Counted from the stretch's first letter, positions 8,060 to 16,690 are shown. The stretch is 64,000 nucleotides of DNA from Luteimonas sp. (GCA_024707405.1 JANPZU010000003.1:124001-188000), one strand, 5' to 3'. The notes: generated by a model not told the origin, from the sequence alone. A program made the numbers and translations.

Positions 8060-9769
8060 TCAGTCTTCAATGGGTCGGATGGAATCGGGCACCAGCTTCG
8101 CGCCCTGCTGCTGCATCAGCCGCTGTACGTTCGGATCGGACAGGAACGCGCTTTCGGCGGCCGATTGCCGGGCATCGCGTTCGCGTACGTTGCGCCCATG
8201 CAGGGTATCGCCTGCTGCGGTGGCGGACACGTCGAAGCGCAGTTGCGGCTTCGCCCCGAATGCGGGCACCAGCGCATCGGCCAGTTGCGCAACGAGGCCC
8301 GGCATCTTGAGGTGATCCTTGTCCTCAGGCAACGAAAGTTGCAGCACGCCGTCGAGGTAGGACACGAAGCCGGCATGCACGCCCAGTTCGCGCACCGGGC
8401 CACCCAGGCGCAGGCCGGCGACGATGTCGAGCCACTCGGCACCATCGAGCGTTGCGCGAAGTGGCGGTGTCGGGGTGACCTCCTGCGCCGGCATGGCGCT
8501 CGCGGACGGAGCCGGCTCGCGAACCGCCGGCGGCGGTGGCGACATGGCGGGCTGCGGTTGCGGCGTCGGCGCGATGGTCGGTTTGGCAGCCGGCACGGGA
8601 TCGGCAGCCCGGCTTTCGAGCGCGGCACGTGCGGCAGCCGGCCCACTCGCACGTTGCGGCGCGGGCACGGGCGCCGCCTGCGCCCCGCCTTCGGCAGGCC
8701 GGAACGCAAGCATCCGCAACACGCTCATCTCGAAGCCCGCGCGCGGGCTGGGGGCGTACTGCAGGTCGCGACGGCCGTTGAGTGCCATCTGGTACCACAA
8801 CTGCACCAGTTCCGGCCGTACCGACTGTGCCAGCGCATCGAGATCGAGGCCGTCGGCTTCGATGTCGCTCGCAGGCACCAACTGCTTCACCTGGATGCGA
8901 TGCAAGGCACCGGCCAACGCATCCAGCACGCCCGCCCAGTCGGGCGAGAAGTCCGCCAACGCACCGACTTCGGCCAACAAGCGTTCACCATCGCCGAGCG
9001 ACAGCGCATCGAGCAAGGCACCGACGCGGGTGCGGTCGACCGTGCCCAGCATCTTCGCCACGGCATCATCGGCCAGCGTGCCGCCGGTATAGGCGATTGC
9101 CTGGTCGAGCAGCGACAGCCCGTCGCGCAGGCTGCCGTCGGCCGCCTTGGCGATCTGCCGTACGGCGCCCGGCTCCGACCCGATGCCTTCGGCACCGAGG
9201 ATCTTCTCGATCTGGCCGCGGATCTGTTCCTCGTCCAGCCGCTTGAGGTTGAACTGCAGGCAGCGCGACAGCACCGTGACCAGCAGCTTCTCAGGATCGG
9301 TGGTCGCGAACAGGAACTTCACGTGCTCCGGGGGTTCCTCCAGCGTCTTGAGCAGCGCATTGAACGCCGGCTTGGACAGCATGTGGACTTCGTCGATCAG
9401 GTAGACCTTGTAGCGGCCGCGCGAAGGCATGTACTGCGCGTTGTCGATCAGGTCGCGGACGTTGTCGACACCGGTGTTGGAGGCCGCGTCGATCTCCAGC
9501 AGATCGATGTAGCGGCCGGCATCGATGGCCAGGCAGGTCTCGCACGCACCGCAGGGATCGGCACCGGTGCCCTTCTCGCAATTCAGGCTCTTGGCGAAGA
9601 TGCGGGCGATGGTGGTCTTGCCGACGCCGCGGGTGCCGGTGAACAGGTAGGCATGGTGCACGCGGCCCGATTCCAGCGCATTGGTCAGCGCGCGCACCAC
9701 GTGCTCCTGCCCCACCAGCTCGGCGAAACGCTTGGGGCGCCACTTGCGGGCGAGGACGAGGTAGGACAT
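8060..9769 (-). CDS. dnaX: DNA polymerase III subunit tau/gamma
   Basis: A 569-residue clamp-loader ATPase. The N-terminal AAA+ module has Walker A GTRGVGKTT, a four-Cys zinc module (CEKGTGADPCGACETC), Walker B IDEVHML and the SRC sensor (VLSRCLQF). A Pro/Ala-rich linker (about residues 375-455) leads to the tau-specific domain that binds polymerase alpha. I see no A-rich slippery sequence of the Escherichia coli type at the gamma/tau junction, so whether a short gamma form is made is unclear. It heads the dnaX-ybaB-recR-HIT run. Confidence 0.96.
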   Translation of the reverse strand: MSYLVLARKWRPKRFAELVGQEHVVRALTNALESGRVHHAYLFTGTRGVGKTTIARIFAKSLNCEKGTGADPCGACETCLAIDAGRYIDLLEIDAASNTGVDNVRDLIDNAQYMPSRGRYKVYLIDEVHMLSKPAFNALLKTLEEPPEHVKFLFATTDPEKLLVTVLSRCLQFNLKRLDEEQIRGQIEKILGAEGIGSEPGAVRQIAKAADGSLRDGLSLLDQAIAYTGGTLADDAVAKMLGTVDRTRVGALLDALSLGDGERLLAEVGALADFSPDWAGVLDALAGALHRIQVKQLVPASDIEADGLDLDALAQSVRPELVQLWYQMALNGRRDLQYAPSPRAGFEMSVLRMLAFRPAEGGAQAAPVPAPQRASGPAAARAALESRAADPVPAAKPTIAPTPQPQPAMSPPPPAVREPAPSASAMPAQEVTPTPPLRATLDGAEWLDIVAGLRLGGPVRELGVHAGFVSYLDGVLQLSLPEDKDHLKMPGLVAQLADALVPAFGAKPQLRFDVSATAAGDTLHGRNVRERDARQSAAESAFLSDPNVQRLMQQQGAKLVPDSIRPIED

Positions 9770-9822
9770 GCGCCCATTCTGACATGCGGCGCACCCGCGC
9801 CGGGCCCCGACGGCGGCCGCGC

Positions 9823-9851
9823 TTGTGGCAAGTCCCTGCCACGGCTAGAAT
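9823..9851 (+). promoter_or_regulatory. Sigma-70 type promoter for tRNA-Ser(GGA)
   Basis: A -35-like TTGTGG (9823-9828) and a -10-like TAGAAT (9846-9851) are separated by exactly 17 bases and lie about 43 bases before the mature tRNA. It may also drive the SRP RNA gene downstream. Confidence 0.65.
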
Positions 9852-9893
9852 TTGCGCCCCTGAGCGTGGCCGCAAGCCTGCCTCGGGGATCCC

Positions 9894-9987
9894 GGAGAGG
9901 TGTCCGAGTGGTTGAAGGAGCACGCCTGGAAAGTGTGTAAGCGTCTAAACCGCGCTTCGGGGGTTCGAATCCCCCCTCTCTCCGCCA
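9894..9987 (+). tRNA. tRNA-Ser(GGA)
   Basis: The sequence folds as a class II tRNA with a long variable arm. The acceptor GGAGAGG pairs with TCTCTCC, followed by discriminator G and an encoded CCA (9985-9987). The anticodon loop CTGGAAA gives anticodon GGA, which reads UCC/UCU serine codons. The T arm is GGGGGTTCGAATCCCCC. Confidence 0.97.
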
Positions 9988-10029
9988 GTTTCAGTTCCAC
10001 GGGCCGCGCGTTGCGCGGCTTCAGTCTAT

Positions 10030-10137
10030 GGTGGCCCCGTCGGCCCCTCGCGACGCTAGATCGAAAATCCCGCCAGGGCCGGAAGGCAGCAACGGTATCG
10101 GTCGATGCGGGTGCCGAGGTCAGCCGGCGGGGCCATC
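10030..10137 (+). ncRNA. ffs: 4.5S signal recognition particle RNA
   Basis: This is the bacterial small SRP RNA, which binds Ffh and targets membrane proteins for co-translational insertion. The near-invariant apical region GGGCCGGAAGGCAGCAACGG is at 10076-10095, with the GGAA tetraloop. The ends pair as TGGCCCCG (near 10032) with CGGGGCCA (near 10128). The gene lies about 45 bases after tRNA-Ser(GGA) and may share its promoter. End points are set by the outermost pairing and may be off by a few bases. Confidence 0.93.
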
Positions 10138-10355
10138 GCCATTTCTCCACCCACACCTGCGGCAAGCCGTCGGCAATTGATTATCTGCGCCCGTGGCGAC
10201 GGGCCAACCATCCTCGCAACGAATCGCCTCATCCGGCGCGGCGGGGCCATCGCCATTCCTGCGCAAGCTGAAGCCTGTTCGCGGCGATTCATTTCCATCG
10301 CCCGTTGCGACGGCACGGCAACTTCGCAATGGGAACGCTCATGCGGCACGCGCCG
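10127..10355 (+). repeat. Diverged tandem duplication after the SRP RNA gene
   Basis: Two units of about 114 bases start with the same 17-mer GCGGGGCCATCGCCATT (10127-10143 and 10241-10257). The first copy is part of the 3' end of the SRP RNA gene. Later in each unit a second conserved block has the core CGCCCGTKGCGACGG (10171-10202 and 10282-10313). The stretch has no gene on either strand that I can support. Confidence 0.65.
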
Positions 10356-10357
10356 CA

Positions 10358-11389
10358 TCAATCACGATTGAGCACGATCCCCAGCGCATCGGGCTGGTTG
10401 CCCGTCTGCCAGTACCCGATCACTTTCCACTCCACCGTATCCACCACCGCGATCCGGTTCGCACCGCTGATCGCGACATAGGCACGCGGACGCGCAGGGT
10501 CGACGATCACGCCGATCGGCAAAGCACCCTGCCCGAGCAGGGTGTCGTTGAAGGTTTCGCCTTCCGGCACCAGGTCGAGCGTCAGCTCGAGTTCCCGCGA
10601 TTGGGCATCGAAGACCGACAACGTGCCCGCGGTGGCGTTGGTCACCAGCGCGGATTTTCGATTGGGCGTGAACACCACGCGGATCGGGAAGCCCTTGCTT
10701 TCCAGCGTCGCCAGGATCTCGAGGCTGTCCGGATCGTGCACCGTGACGGTGTCGTCGGCACGATTGGTGACCCAGACCGTGCCATCGGGCGCAACCTCGA
10801 TGCCTTCCGCCCCTGCACCGGCGGGCATCTCCAGCGTTACGCCCGATCCCGTGAGATCGACGCGCACCACCGTGCCCGCCGCAATCTTGCTGACATACGC
10901 CGTGGTGTCGTCCTGCGACAGCGCGACCATGTGGCCCACGCCGGGGCCGACGTCGAATCCACCGATGGATCGAATATGCGCCTGGAGGGCCATGGGCATA
11001 TCGACCGTCAGCAAGCGCCAGCTGCTTTCGGTGGTCACCAGCAAGTGGCGCCCGTCGAGCCGGTAGCGGATGCCATGGGGACGGCCATGCCGATGCAAGT
11101 CGATGCTGCCTGTCACCTCCCCGGCCACGGGGTCGTAGACGGTCAACGAATTGCCGGCATCCTGGTGTCCGTAATCGGTGACCACGACCGTCTTTCCATC
11201 GGGCGACACGGCGATCTCGTGCGGGCCGGGGCCGGTGGCGAATTCGCCCAGCTTGCTGCCATCGTCCAGGCTCAGGCGCCAGACAGTGTCATCGGACTTG
11301 TTGCCGACCAATAGCTCGCCGCGCACGTACTCGGCCGAACACGGCAGTGACAGCGAGAGTCCCAGCAGGAGCGATGCGAAACGCTTCAT
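10358..11389 (-). CDS. YncE-like beta-propeller protein, exported
   Basis: A 343-residue protein with an N-terminal signal peptide (about residues 1-19, ending CSA) and seven-bladed-propeller style repeats. Recurrent blade motifs are VSPDGKTVVVTDYG, VAPDGTVWVTNRADDTVTVHD and VDPARPRAYVAISGANRIAVVD. These match the YncE/YVTN (NHL-like) group of periplasmic proteins, whose ligands are mostly unknown. No lipobox or anchor is seen. It is alone on the minus strand, downstream of moaE with a 96-base gap that carries another copy of the dispersed repeat. Confidence 0.78.
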   Translation of the reverse strand: MKRFASLLLGLSLSLPCSAEYVRGELLVGNKSDDTVWRLSLDDGSKLGEFATGPGPHEIAVSPDGKTVVVTDYGHQDAGNSLTVYDPVAGEVTGSIDLHRHGRPHGIRYRLDGRHLLVTTESSWRLLTVDMPMALQAHIRSIGGFDVGPGVGHMVALSQDDTTAYVSKIAAGTVVRVDLTGSGVTLEMPAGAGAEGIEVAPDGTVWVTNRADDTVTVHDPDSLEILATLESKGFPIRVVFTPNRKSALVTNATAGTLSVFDAQSRELELTLDLVPEGETFNDTLLGQGALPIGVIVDPARPRAYVAISGANRIAVVDTVEWKVIGYWQTGNQPDALGIVLNRD

Positions 11390-11451
11390 GACGGCCTCCG
11401 TGTGGCGAACGATGCCGGATGGATGGAGGAATCAACTTGATTCCAGGGCAT

Positions 11452-11483
11452 CGGCTATTTGTTGCTGTCGCCCGTGGCGACGG
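11452..11483 (+). repeat. Third copy of the CGCCCGTGGCGACGG block
   Basis: This 32-base segment matches the second block of the tandem repeat at 10171 and 10282 (CGGC-ATT-CGCCCGTGGCGACGG pattern). It sits between the beta-propeller gene and moaE, so the element is dispersed, not confined to the SRP RNA locus. Confidence 0.5.
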
Positions 11484-11485
11484 TG

Positions 11486-11929
11486 TTACTCGCCCGAGGC
11501 GGTTGGATCAACTTCGCGCGGATGCAGCCAGTCCGACCTGCCATCGACGTAGCGCTCATGCTTCCAGATCGGCACCCGCGATTTCACCTCGTCGAGGATC
11601 CAGCGACATGTGTCAAAAGCCATGCCCCGGTGCGCGGCACTCACGCCCACCCAGACCGCCATGTCGCCGATGGCGAGATCGCCGATACGGTGCGTGCACA
11701 CAGCGTCGATGGCACCGAAGCGCCGCAGCGCTTCCTCGATGATGCGTTCGCCCTCGGCTTCGGCCAATGCCACGTAGGCCTCGTAGCGCAGGCCATCGAC
11801 CGACTGGCCCTCGTTGTGGTTGCGCACCCAGCCCTCGAAGCTGGCGAAAGCGCCCGCGCGTGCATCCAGCAACCGCGCGCGCAAAGGCGTGGCATCGATG
11901 GTCGCGTCGGACAACCAGAAGCGCCGCAT
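11486..11929 (-). CDS. moaE: Molybdopterin synthase catalytic subunit MoaE
   Basis: A 147-residue large subunit of molybdopterin synthase, which inserts dithiolene sulfurs into precursor Z using thiocarboxylated MoaD. Family segments seen are GAFASFEGWVRNHNEG, HRIGDLAIGDMAVWVGV, and the active-site region VPIWKHERYVDG with its conserved lysine. I start at ATG 11929 (MRRFWLSD); the longer upstream extension overlaps moaD. It begins 4 bases after the moaD stop and ends the moa operon. Confidence 0.95.
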   Translation of the reverse strand: MRRFWLSDATIDATPLRARLLDARAGAFASFEGWVRNHNEGQSVDGLRYEAYVALAEAEGERIIEEALRRFGAIDAVCTHRIGDLAIGDMAVWVGVSAAHRGMAFDTCRWILDEVKSRVPIWKHERYVDGRSDWLHPREVDPTASGE

Positions 11930-11933
11930 GCCC

Positions 11934-12176
11934 TCAGCCCCCGGACACCGGCGGAATGAAGGCGATCTCGCTGCCGTCGCGCACGTCGTCATCCAGTTTC
12001 GCGAACGCACCGTCCACCGCGACCCGGATGCGCTCAAGCGGCATCACGAAGCCATGTCGCTCACGCAACTCGGCATACAGCGCGCGCAAGTCGGCAGCCG
12101 TGGTGCCCAGGGTTTCCTCGGCCACGCCGGCCGCATCACGCAGGCTGGCGAAGTAGAGCAGCTTCACCGTCGCCAT
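11934..12176 (-). CDS. moaD: Molybdopterin synthase sulfur carrier MoaD
   Basis: An 80-residue ubiquitin-fold protein that carries the sulfur as a C-terminal thiocarboxylate. It ends in FIPPVSGG, the double glycine essential for adenylation and thiocarboxylation. The start at 12176 ([14 protein letters not shown]) overlaps the moaC stop as TGATG, so the two are translationally coupled. Confidence 0.95.
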   Translation of the reverse strand: MATVKLLYFASLRDAAGVAEETLGTTAADLRALYAELRERHGFVMPLERIRVAVDGAFAKLDDDVRDGSEIAFIPPVSGG

Positions 12177-12667
12177 CACCCCGCCTTCCCGACATCGCGC
12201 TTGCCACCGTGCTTGCCGACGAGCTTCGCCGGGCCGAGCACGATGGCATGCGACAACGCCTTGCACATGTCGTAGACCGTCAACGCAGCCACGGTGGCAC
12301 CGGTCAGCGCTTCCATTTCCACACCGGTGCGATGCACGGTCTTGACCATGCATTCGATCCGCAACTCGCGCTCGCCGTGCCAGTCGATGGCGATGCGCAC
12401 GCCGTCGATCGGCAGCGGATGGCAGAACGGGATCAACTCATGCGTGCGCTTGACCGCCATCGTGCCGGCGATCACGGCGGTATCGACGATGCCGCCCTTC
12501 GCACTGCGCAGGCCCGACTTGCGCAATTGCACCGCGACATCGGCGGGAAAGCGGACGCGGCATTCCGCCAGCGCTTGGCGCGCCGTGGTTGCCTTTCCGG
12601 ACACGTCGACCATTGCGGGCCGCCCGGCTTCGTCGATGTGGGTCAATGTCTGTTTCGCTCGCTTCAT
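12176..12667 (-). CDS. moaC: Cyclic pyranopterin monophosphate synthase MoaC
   Basis: A 163-residue enzyme acting after MoaA in molybdenum cofactor synthesis, converting the MoaA product to cyclic pyranopterin monophosphate. Conserved segments include [14 protein letters not shown], the active-site PFCHPLPI, and [20 protein letters not shown] followed by MCKA. Length is normal. It lies 24 bases after moaA and overlaps moaD by one base. Confidence 0.96.
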   Translation of the reverse strand: MKRAKQTLTHIDEAGRPAMVDVSGKATTARQALAECRVRFPADVAVQLRKSGLRSAKGGIVDTAVIAGTMAVKRTHELIPFCHPLPIDGVRIAIDWHGERELRIECMVKTVHRTGVEMEALTGATVAALTVYDMCKALSHAIVLGPAKLVGKHGGKRDVGKAG

Positions 12668-12691
12668 CCGTTGTCTATCCGCAATCCGATT

Positions 12692-13714
12692 TCATCCGCC
12701 TACCAAAAACATCTCGACATGCCGCTTCGAGGCGCGTGTGCTGCCACGTAGCTCGCTGTAACGATCCGCACGCTTCGCCCACAGGCCTGCCAGTTGTTCG
12801 GCGAATACGGATTCACCCAGTGACAGCGTCGGTCGCAAGGCGATTCCTGCGGCGGAGAACAGGCAGGTATAGAGCGTGCCATCGGCGGACACGCGTGCGC
12901 GATGGCAGTCGCCGCAGAATGGCGCTGTGACCGAACTGACGAACCCGACTTCGCCTCCGCCATCGACGAAGGCGTGTCGTTCGGCCACCTCTCCGCGATA
13001 GTTCGCATCCAGCGTCTGCAGTGGCCAGCGGGCGTGGATGCGGTCGCGCAGTTCGGTCGAGGGCACCACGCGGTCGCGCTGCCAGCCGTTGCACGTCCCC
13101 ACGTCCATGTATTCGATGAAGCGCACGACATGGCCGCTGCCGCGGAAATGTTCCAGCAGGCGGATCGGCTCGTCGTCGTTGACGCCGCGCTGCACGACGC
13201 AGTTGATCTTGAGGCTCTCGAACCCGGCCGATTCCGCCGCGGCGATCCCGGCCAGTACGTCGTCGATGTCGCCACGGTTCCCGGACAGTTCACGGAACAA
13301 TTCGGGATCCAGCGCATCGAGGCTGATCGTCAGCCTACGCAACCCCGCCTCGCGTAGCGCGCGCGCATGCCGCGCGAGCAGCGAACCGTTGGTGGTCATG
13401 GCCAGGTCGTCGATGCCGTCGATCCGCGACAACCGGGCGATGAGCTCCGGCAGCCCCTTGCGCAGCAACGGCTCGCCACCGGTGATGCGCAGCTTGGACA
13501 TGCCCAATCGCGTGGCGCCACGCACCAGCGTCTCGATCTCGTCGAACGACAGGCGTCCCGCCGCATCGAAGCCGTAGTCGTCAGGCACCTTGTCGGCCGG
13601 CATGCAGTAGCCGCAACGGAAGTTGCAGGCCTCGATCACCGACAGGCGCAGGTCGCGCAACGGACGCCCCAGGCGATCCAGCGGCGCAAGCGGCGTTTGC
13701 GGCAGGGCGCTCAT
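12692..13714 (-). CDS. moaA: GTP 3',8-cyclase MoaA
   Basis: A 340-residue radical SAM enzyme that starts molybdenum cofactor synthesis from GTP. The N-terminal cluster motif is CNFRCGYC and the C-terminal second cluster is CGDC plus a third Cys 13 residues on (TLYTCLF). The SAM-binding RITGGEPL is present, and the protein ends VGG, the C-terminal GG needed for activity in the family. Its start overlaps the stop of the upstream metallohydrolase gene (ATGA), so moa expression is probably coupled to the kdkA transcript. Confidence 0.96.
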   Translation of the reverse strand: MSALPQTPLAPLDRLGRPLRDLRLSVIEACNFRCGYCMPADKVPDDYGFDAAGRLSFDEIETLVRGATRLGMSKLRITGGEPLLRKGLPELIARLSRIDGIDDLAMTTNGSLLARHARALREAGLRRLTISLDALDPELFRELSGNRGDIDDVLAGIAAAESAGFESLKINCVVQRGVNDDEPIRLLEHFRGSGHVVRFIEYMDVGTCNGWQRDRVVPSTELRDRIHARWPLQTLDANYRGEVAERHAFVDGGGEVGFVSSVTAPFCGDCHRARVSADGTLYTCLFSAAGIALRPTLSLGESVFAEQLAGLWAKRADRYSELRGSTRASKRHVEMFLVGG

Positions 13715-14466
13715 GCGACCACCACCCGTTCGGCAGTGGCTTCAGCCAGCGCGAACACTTCGTCAGGATGTGCGACGCGGTGCCCGCGTGCCTCGAGCGC
13801 ATCGCCATCGGCTGCCGATGCGTAGTGGTACAGCACGCAGCGCGACAACACGCCGGCGTCGTACTCGCGCTCGAGATCGTCGATGCCGCTGTGCGAGGGA
13901 TTGCCGTGCAGCGCGCAATCGTGCGCGATCAACTCACCGGCATCGGCATGCTTGCGCAGCATTTCCGGGATCGGTCGCGTGTCGCCCGTCCACACCACGC
14001 TGCCGCGCAAGCGCAGGCCATAGGCCGTCTCCGGCCAGTGATGGCGCACCGGGAACACCTCGATGCGCACGCCGTCGTGCCAGAACGCGTCGCCCACCGG
14101 AATCACGCGGAAGGCATCCCAGAAATTCGCACCACCCTCGGCCAGCACGTTCGGATACGCGCCGACGCGCTGGTGCAACAGCGGCACCACGCTGGCCGGC
14201 ACGTACACGAGCATGCGGCCACGGCGCGCGGCATCGAAATACTCGGACACGAACAGGCGCTCGAAACCGCCGACATGATCGAGGTGCGTATGGGTGACGA
14301 ACAACGCGCGCGGCGGCTCGCCGTAATGCGCGAAGAACGCGGTCAACCCCTCGCTGCCGCAGTCGATGGTCAGCCACGGTGCGCCGTCGCGTTCGATGGT
14401 CGCCATCGGCGAACCGAGTTCGGTCGCCGAGGCATTGCCGACGCCGTGGAAGCGCAGCGCCCACAT
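13711..14466 (-). CDS. MBL-fold metallohydrolase, RNase Z-like
   Basis: A 251-residue cytoplasmic protein of the metallo-beta-lactamase fold. The metal motif is THTHLDHVGG, further ligands are probably the His in VFPVRHHWPE, the Asp in WTGDTRP and the His in LIAHDCALHG. The closest groups are the RNase Z/PqqB-like hydrolases; substrate unknown. ATG 14466 is used; a GTG one codon earlier (14469) abuts the kdkA stop. It overlaps moaA at the other end. The link to kdkA upstream and moaA downstream is by position only. Confidence 0.82.
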   Translation of the reverse strand: MWALRFHGVGNASATELGSPMATIERDGAPWLTIDCGSEGLTAFFAHYGEPPRALFVTHTHLDHVGGFERLFVSEYFDAARRGRMLVYVPASVVPLLHQRVGAYPNVLAEGGANFWDAFRVIPVGDAFWHDGVRIEVFPVRHHWPETAYGLRLRGSVVWTGDTRPIPEMLRKHADAGELIAHDCALHGNPSHSGIDDLEREYDAGVLSRCVLYHYASAADGDALEARGHRVAHPDEVFALAEATAERVVVA

Positions 14467-14469
14467 CAC

Positions 14470-15225
14470 CTAGTTCCCCTTCGCCCAGCGCGCGTCGTAT
14501 GCGGCACGCAAGCGCGCGAAGTCGGCATCGATCTGCGCCGCACTGCGCCCGCCGGGGTGCTTGTGCAGCGAACGCTGCAGGCGCGCCAAGTTGCGCGTGC
14601 GCCAGGCGGTTTCCGGAATGTGCATGCGGCCACGGTCGAAATCGATCAGCCAGCCCTTGCCGCCTTCGTCGAACAGGATGTTGGTGGCGTTGAGGTCGGC
14701 ATGGTCGAGTCCCTCGCGATGGAACTTCGCGATCAGGCGCCCGGTCTGTTCCCACGGCGCATCGCCGCCCTCGTTGGCGGCCAGTTCGGAAAAGGAACGC
14801 ACGCCGACCAGCCGTTCGACGATGATCCATGCGCGGTAGGTGAAGCGCGAGCGCAGGTAGCAGGCAGCGACCGGCTGCGGCACCGGCAGCTTGCGCCGCA
14901 GCAGTTCACGCAGCAGGCGGAACTCCTCGAAGCTGCGCACCCGGTTCGCATCGCGCCAGAGATAGCGGTCGCGGCTCAGCTTCGCGGCCATGCCGCCGCG
15001 CAGGTACTGCCGCAGCACGCACGGGCCGTGGCTGGCATCGATGAACCATGCGCCGCCCCTGCCGCTGCCGCCTACCTGCGTGGCCCGCTCGCCCCATTGC
15101 ACCGGATCGAACCAGCGCGGATCGACCTGGCGCAGTTGCGTCGAGTCGAACAGGATCGCGCCGTACTCGCCGCTGCGGTCGTCGTGGAAGGGGGTCAGGC
15201 TTTCGGTGGCATCGAACACGGCCAT
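14470..15225 (-). CDS. kdkA: 3-deoxy-D-manno-octulosonic acid kinase
   Basis: A 251-residue Kdo kinase, which phosphorylates the single Kdo residue of the inner LPS core. It has the kinase-like fold with catalytic loop [15 protein letters not shown] and metal motif [10 protein letters not shown], and the N-terminal YGAILFD segment typical of KdkA. The gene is common in Pasteurellaceae and Xanthomonadaceae. It heads a tightly packed run with the metallohydrolase and moaACDE. It is divergent from a glycosyltransferase gene across 111 bases. Confidence 0.93.
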   Translation of the reverse strand: MAVFDATESLTPFHDDRSGEYGAILFDSTQLRQVDPRWFDPVQWGERATQVGGSGRGGAWFIDASHGPCVLRQYLRGGMAAKLSRDRYLWRDANRVRSFEEFRLLRELLRRKLPVPQPVAACYLRSRFTYRAWIIVERLVGVRSFSELAANEGGDAPWEQTGRLIAKFHREGLDHADLNATNILFDEGGKGWLIDFDRGRMHIPETAWRTRNLARLQRSLHKHPGGRSAAQIDADFARLRAAYDARWAKGN

Positions 15226-15336
15226 GGCCCGCAGAGTCTAGCAATTCAGTCAACGACGGCCCGACCGCCATGCCCCGGCCTCTATACTTGCGTTCATCGC
15301 CACTTCCACGGCCTCCGCGCCGCCATCGGATCACGC

Positions 15337-16077
15337 ATGCAGACCGTCAACGTCCTTTGCATCAAGTGGGGCACCAAGTACGGCCCGGAATACGTCAACA
15401 AGCTGCGCTCGATGGTGCGGCGCCATCTCAAACGCCCACATCGCTTCGTCTGCCTGACCGACGATCGCGCCGGCATCGAGGCCGATATCGAAGTGCTCGA
15501 CATCCCGGCGGTCGGCATCCCCGATTTCGATGCCCGCAAGCCGTGGACGTTCGGGCATGGCTGGCTGAAGCTGACCAGCTTCGCCGATCCCCTGTACGAC
15601 CTGACGGGCCCGACGCTGTTCATCGACCTGGACGTGGTGATCGTGGGCAGCCTGGATGAGTTCTTCGACCTGCCGGGCGAATTCCTGGTCATCAAGGAGT
15701 GGGACAAGCGCGACGAGACCGGCAACACCTCGGTCTACCGCTACACCATCGGCGCCCATCGCGACGCCCTCGATCATCTGCGCGACCACCAGGCCGAGGC
15801 GCTGTCGAAGGTGCGCAACGAGCAGGAATACATCACCGGCTACCTCGCCAGGCAGGGCAAGCTGGGCTACTGGCCGGCCGAGTGGTGCCGCAGCTTCAAG
15901 CGCCATTGCGTGCGCGGGCTGGTGCTGGGCTGGTTTCTGCCCCCGCGGATCCCCGAGGGCGCCAAGATCATCGCCTTCCACGGCAAGCCCAACCCGCCCG
16001 ACGCCATCGCCGGCCGCAGCGGCAAGTGGTACCGGCGCGTGCTGCCGACGCAGTGGGTGGCCGATTTCTGGCGCTGA
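15337..16077 (+). CDS. Glycosyltransferase, GT-A fold
   Basis: A 246-residue protein without signal peptide or membrane span. The N-terminal NVLCIKWGTKYGPEYVNKL and the central TLFIDLDVVIVGS, with a D-x-D metal/nucleotide-sugar motif, place it in the GT-A superfamily near GT8. A C-terminal IIAFHGKPNP segment is also typical, with a conserved His. Divergence from kdkA suggests a role in LPS core or surface glycan, but this is inference. I used ATG 15337; a -10-like TATACT lies at 15283-15288. Confidence 0.78.
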   Translation: MQTVNVLCIKWGTKYGPEYVNKLRSMVRRHLKRPHRFVCLTDDRAGIEADIEVLDIPAVGIPDFDARKPWTFGHGWLKLTSFADPLYDLTGPTLFIDLDVVIVGSLDEFFDLPGEFLVIKEWDKRDETGNTSVYRYTIGAHRDALDHLRDHQAEALSKVRNEQEYITGYLARQGKLGYWPAEWCRSFKRHCVRGLVLGWFLPPRIPEGAKIIAFHGKPNPPDAIAGRSGKWYRRVLPTQWVADFWR

Positions 16078-16176
16078 ACACAGCTCACCGGGGACATCCG
16101 CCTTGTCCCCACCCCACCTCGCCCGTATCATTGCGCCCCCGGCCACGCGGCCGGGACACTGCGACAACCGGATTCC

Positions 16177-16267
16177 GGGGAGGTGGCAGAGTGGTTGAAT
16201 GTACCTGACTCGAAATCAGGCATACGTTAATAGCGTATCGGGGGTTCGAATCCCCCCCTCCCCGCCA
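16177..16267 (+). tRNA. tRNA-Ser(CGA)
   Basis: A class II tRNA with acceptor GGGGAGG pairing with CCTCCCC, discriminator G and encoded CCA at 16265-16267. The anticodon arm CTGACTCGAAATCAG gives anticodon CGA, reading UCG. The variable arm TACGTTAATAGCGTA and T arm GGGGGTTCGAATCCCCC are intact. Confidence 0.97.
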
Positions 16268-16278
16268 GTTGTACCGAG

Positions 16279-16299
16279 CGCCCCGACAGGGGCGTTTTT
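16279..16299 (+). terminator. Rho-independent terminator after tRNA-Ser(CGA)
   Basis: A 6-bp stem CGCCCC/GGGGCG with loop GACA is followed by five T residues, 12 bases after the tRNA. Confidence 0.85.
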
Positions 16300-16369
16300 C
16301 GTTTCCGGGCCCGTCCCCACGCCTGCGGCGATCCACGGCACAATGCCCCGGACTTCCGAGGACTTCCCC

Positions 16370-16690
16370 ATGCGCAAGATCGCCCAGATTCCGGCTGCAG
16401 CCTGCTTGGCCATGACGCTGCTGGCGACCGGCTGCAGCTCCCTCCAACCAGAACCCGGCAAGCCGGACGAACGTGCGGCGGCTTCGGGCGCCTGTCACGC
16501 CGATCCGGTGCAATGGGCCATCGGACAGGAAGCGACCTCGGAAACCATGGGACGCGTCTGGCGCGAAAGCCACGCCGGGCTGATCCGCCCCATCTCGCCT
16601 GGCCAGGCGGTCACCATGGACTACCGTCCGGATCGCGTGAACGTGGAACTCGACGCCGGCAACCGCATCGTCCGGATCCATTGCGGTTGA
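16370..16690 (+). CDS. I78-family peptidase inhibitor lipoprotein
   Basis: A 106-residue precursor with a signal peptide and lipobox LLATGC (Cys22). The mature part matches the I78 inhibitor family: first Cys in ASGACHADPVQW, IGQEATSETM, the RPISPGQAVTMDYRPDRVNV core and the terminal CG (IVRIHCG), so one disulfide is likely. I78 proteins inhibit serine proteases; many Xanthomonadales carry lipoprotein versions that may protect the cell from its own exported proteases. Start is ATG 16370, since upstream in-frame codons would run into the tRNA. Confidence 0.8.
   Translation: MRKIAQIPAAACLAMTLLATGCSSLQPEPGKPDERAAASGACHADPVQWAIGQEATSETMGRVWRESHAGLIRPISPGQAVTMDYRPDRVNVELDAGNRIVRIHCG

Noticed and set aside
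8060-9769. Programmed frameshift in dnaX to make gamma
   Set aside because: I looked for an A-rich slippery heptamer followed by a hairpin near the gamma/tau boundary and found none.
6626-9940. 1104-codon open frame on the plus strand
   Set aside because: It is fully antisense to HIT, recR, ybaB and dnaX, has no ribosome site or recognisable domain, and runs through the intergenic hairpins. It is a shadow caused by GC-rich codon use.
13768-15336. Long N-terminal extension of the glycosyltransferase at 15337
   Set aside because: The extension is antisense to the metallohydrolase and kdkA. The real start is ATG 15337, after which the family sequence begins.
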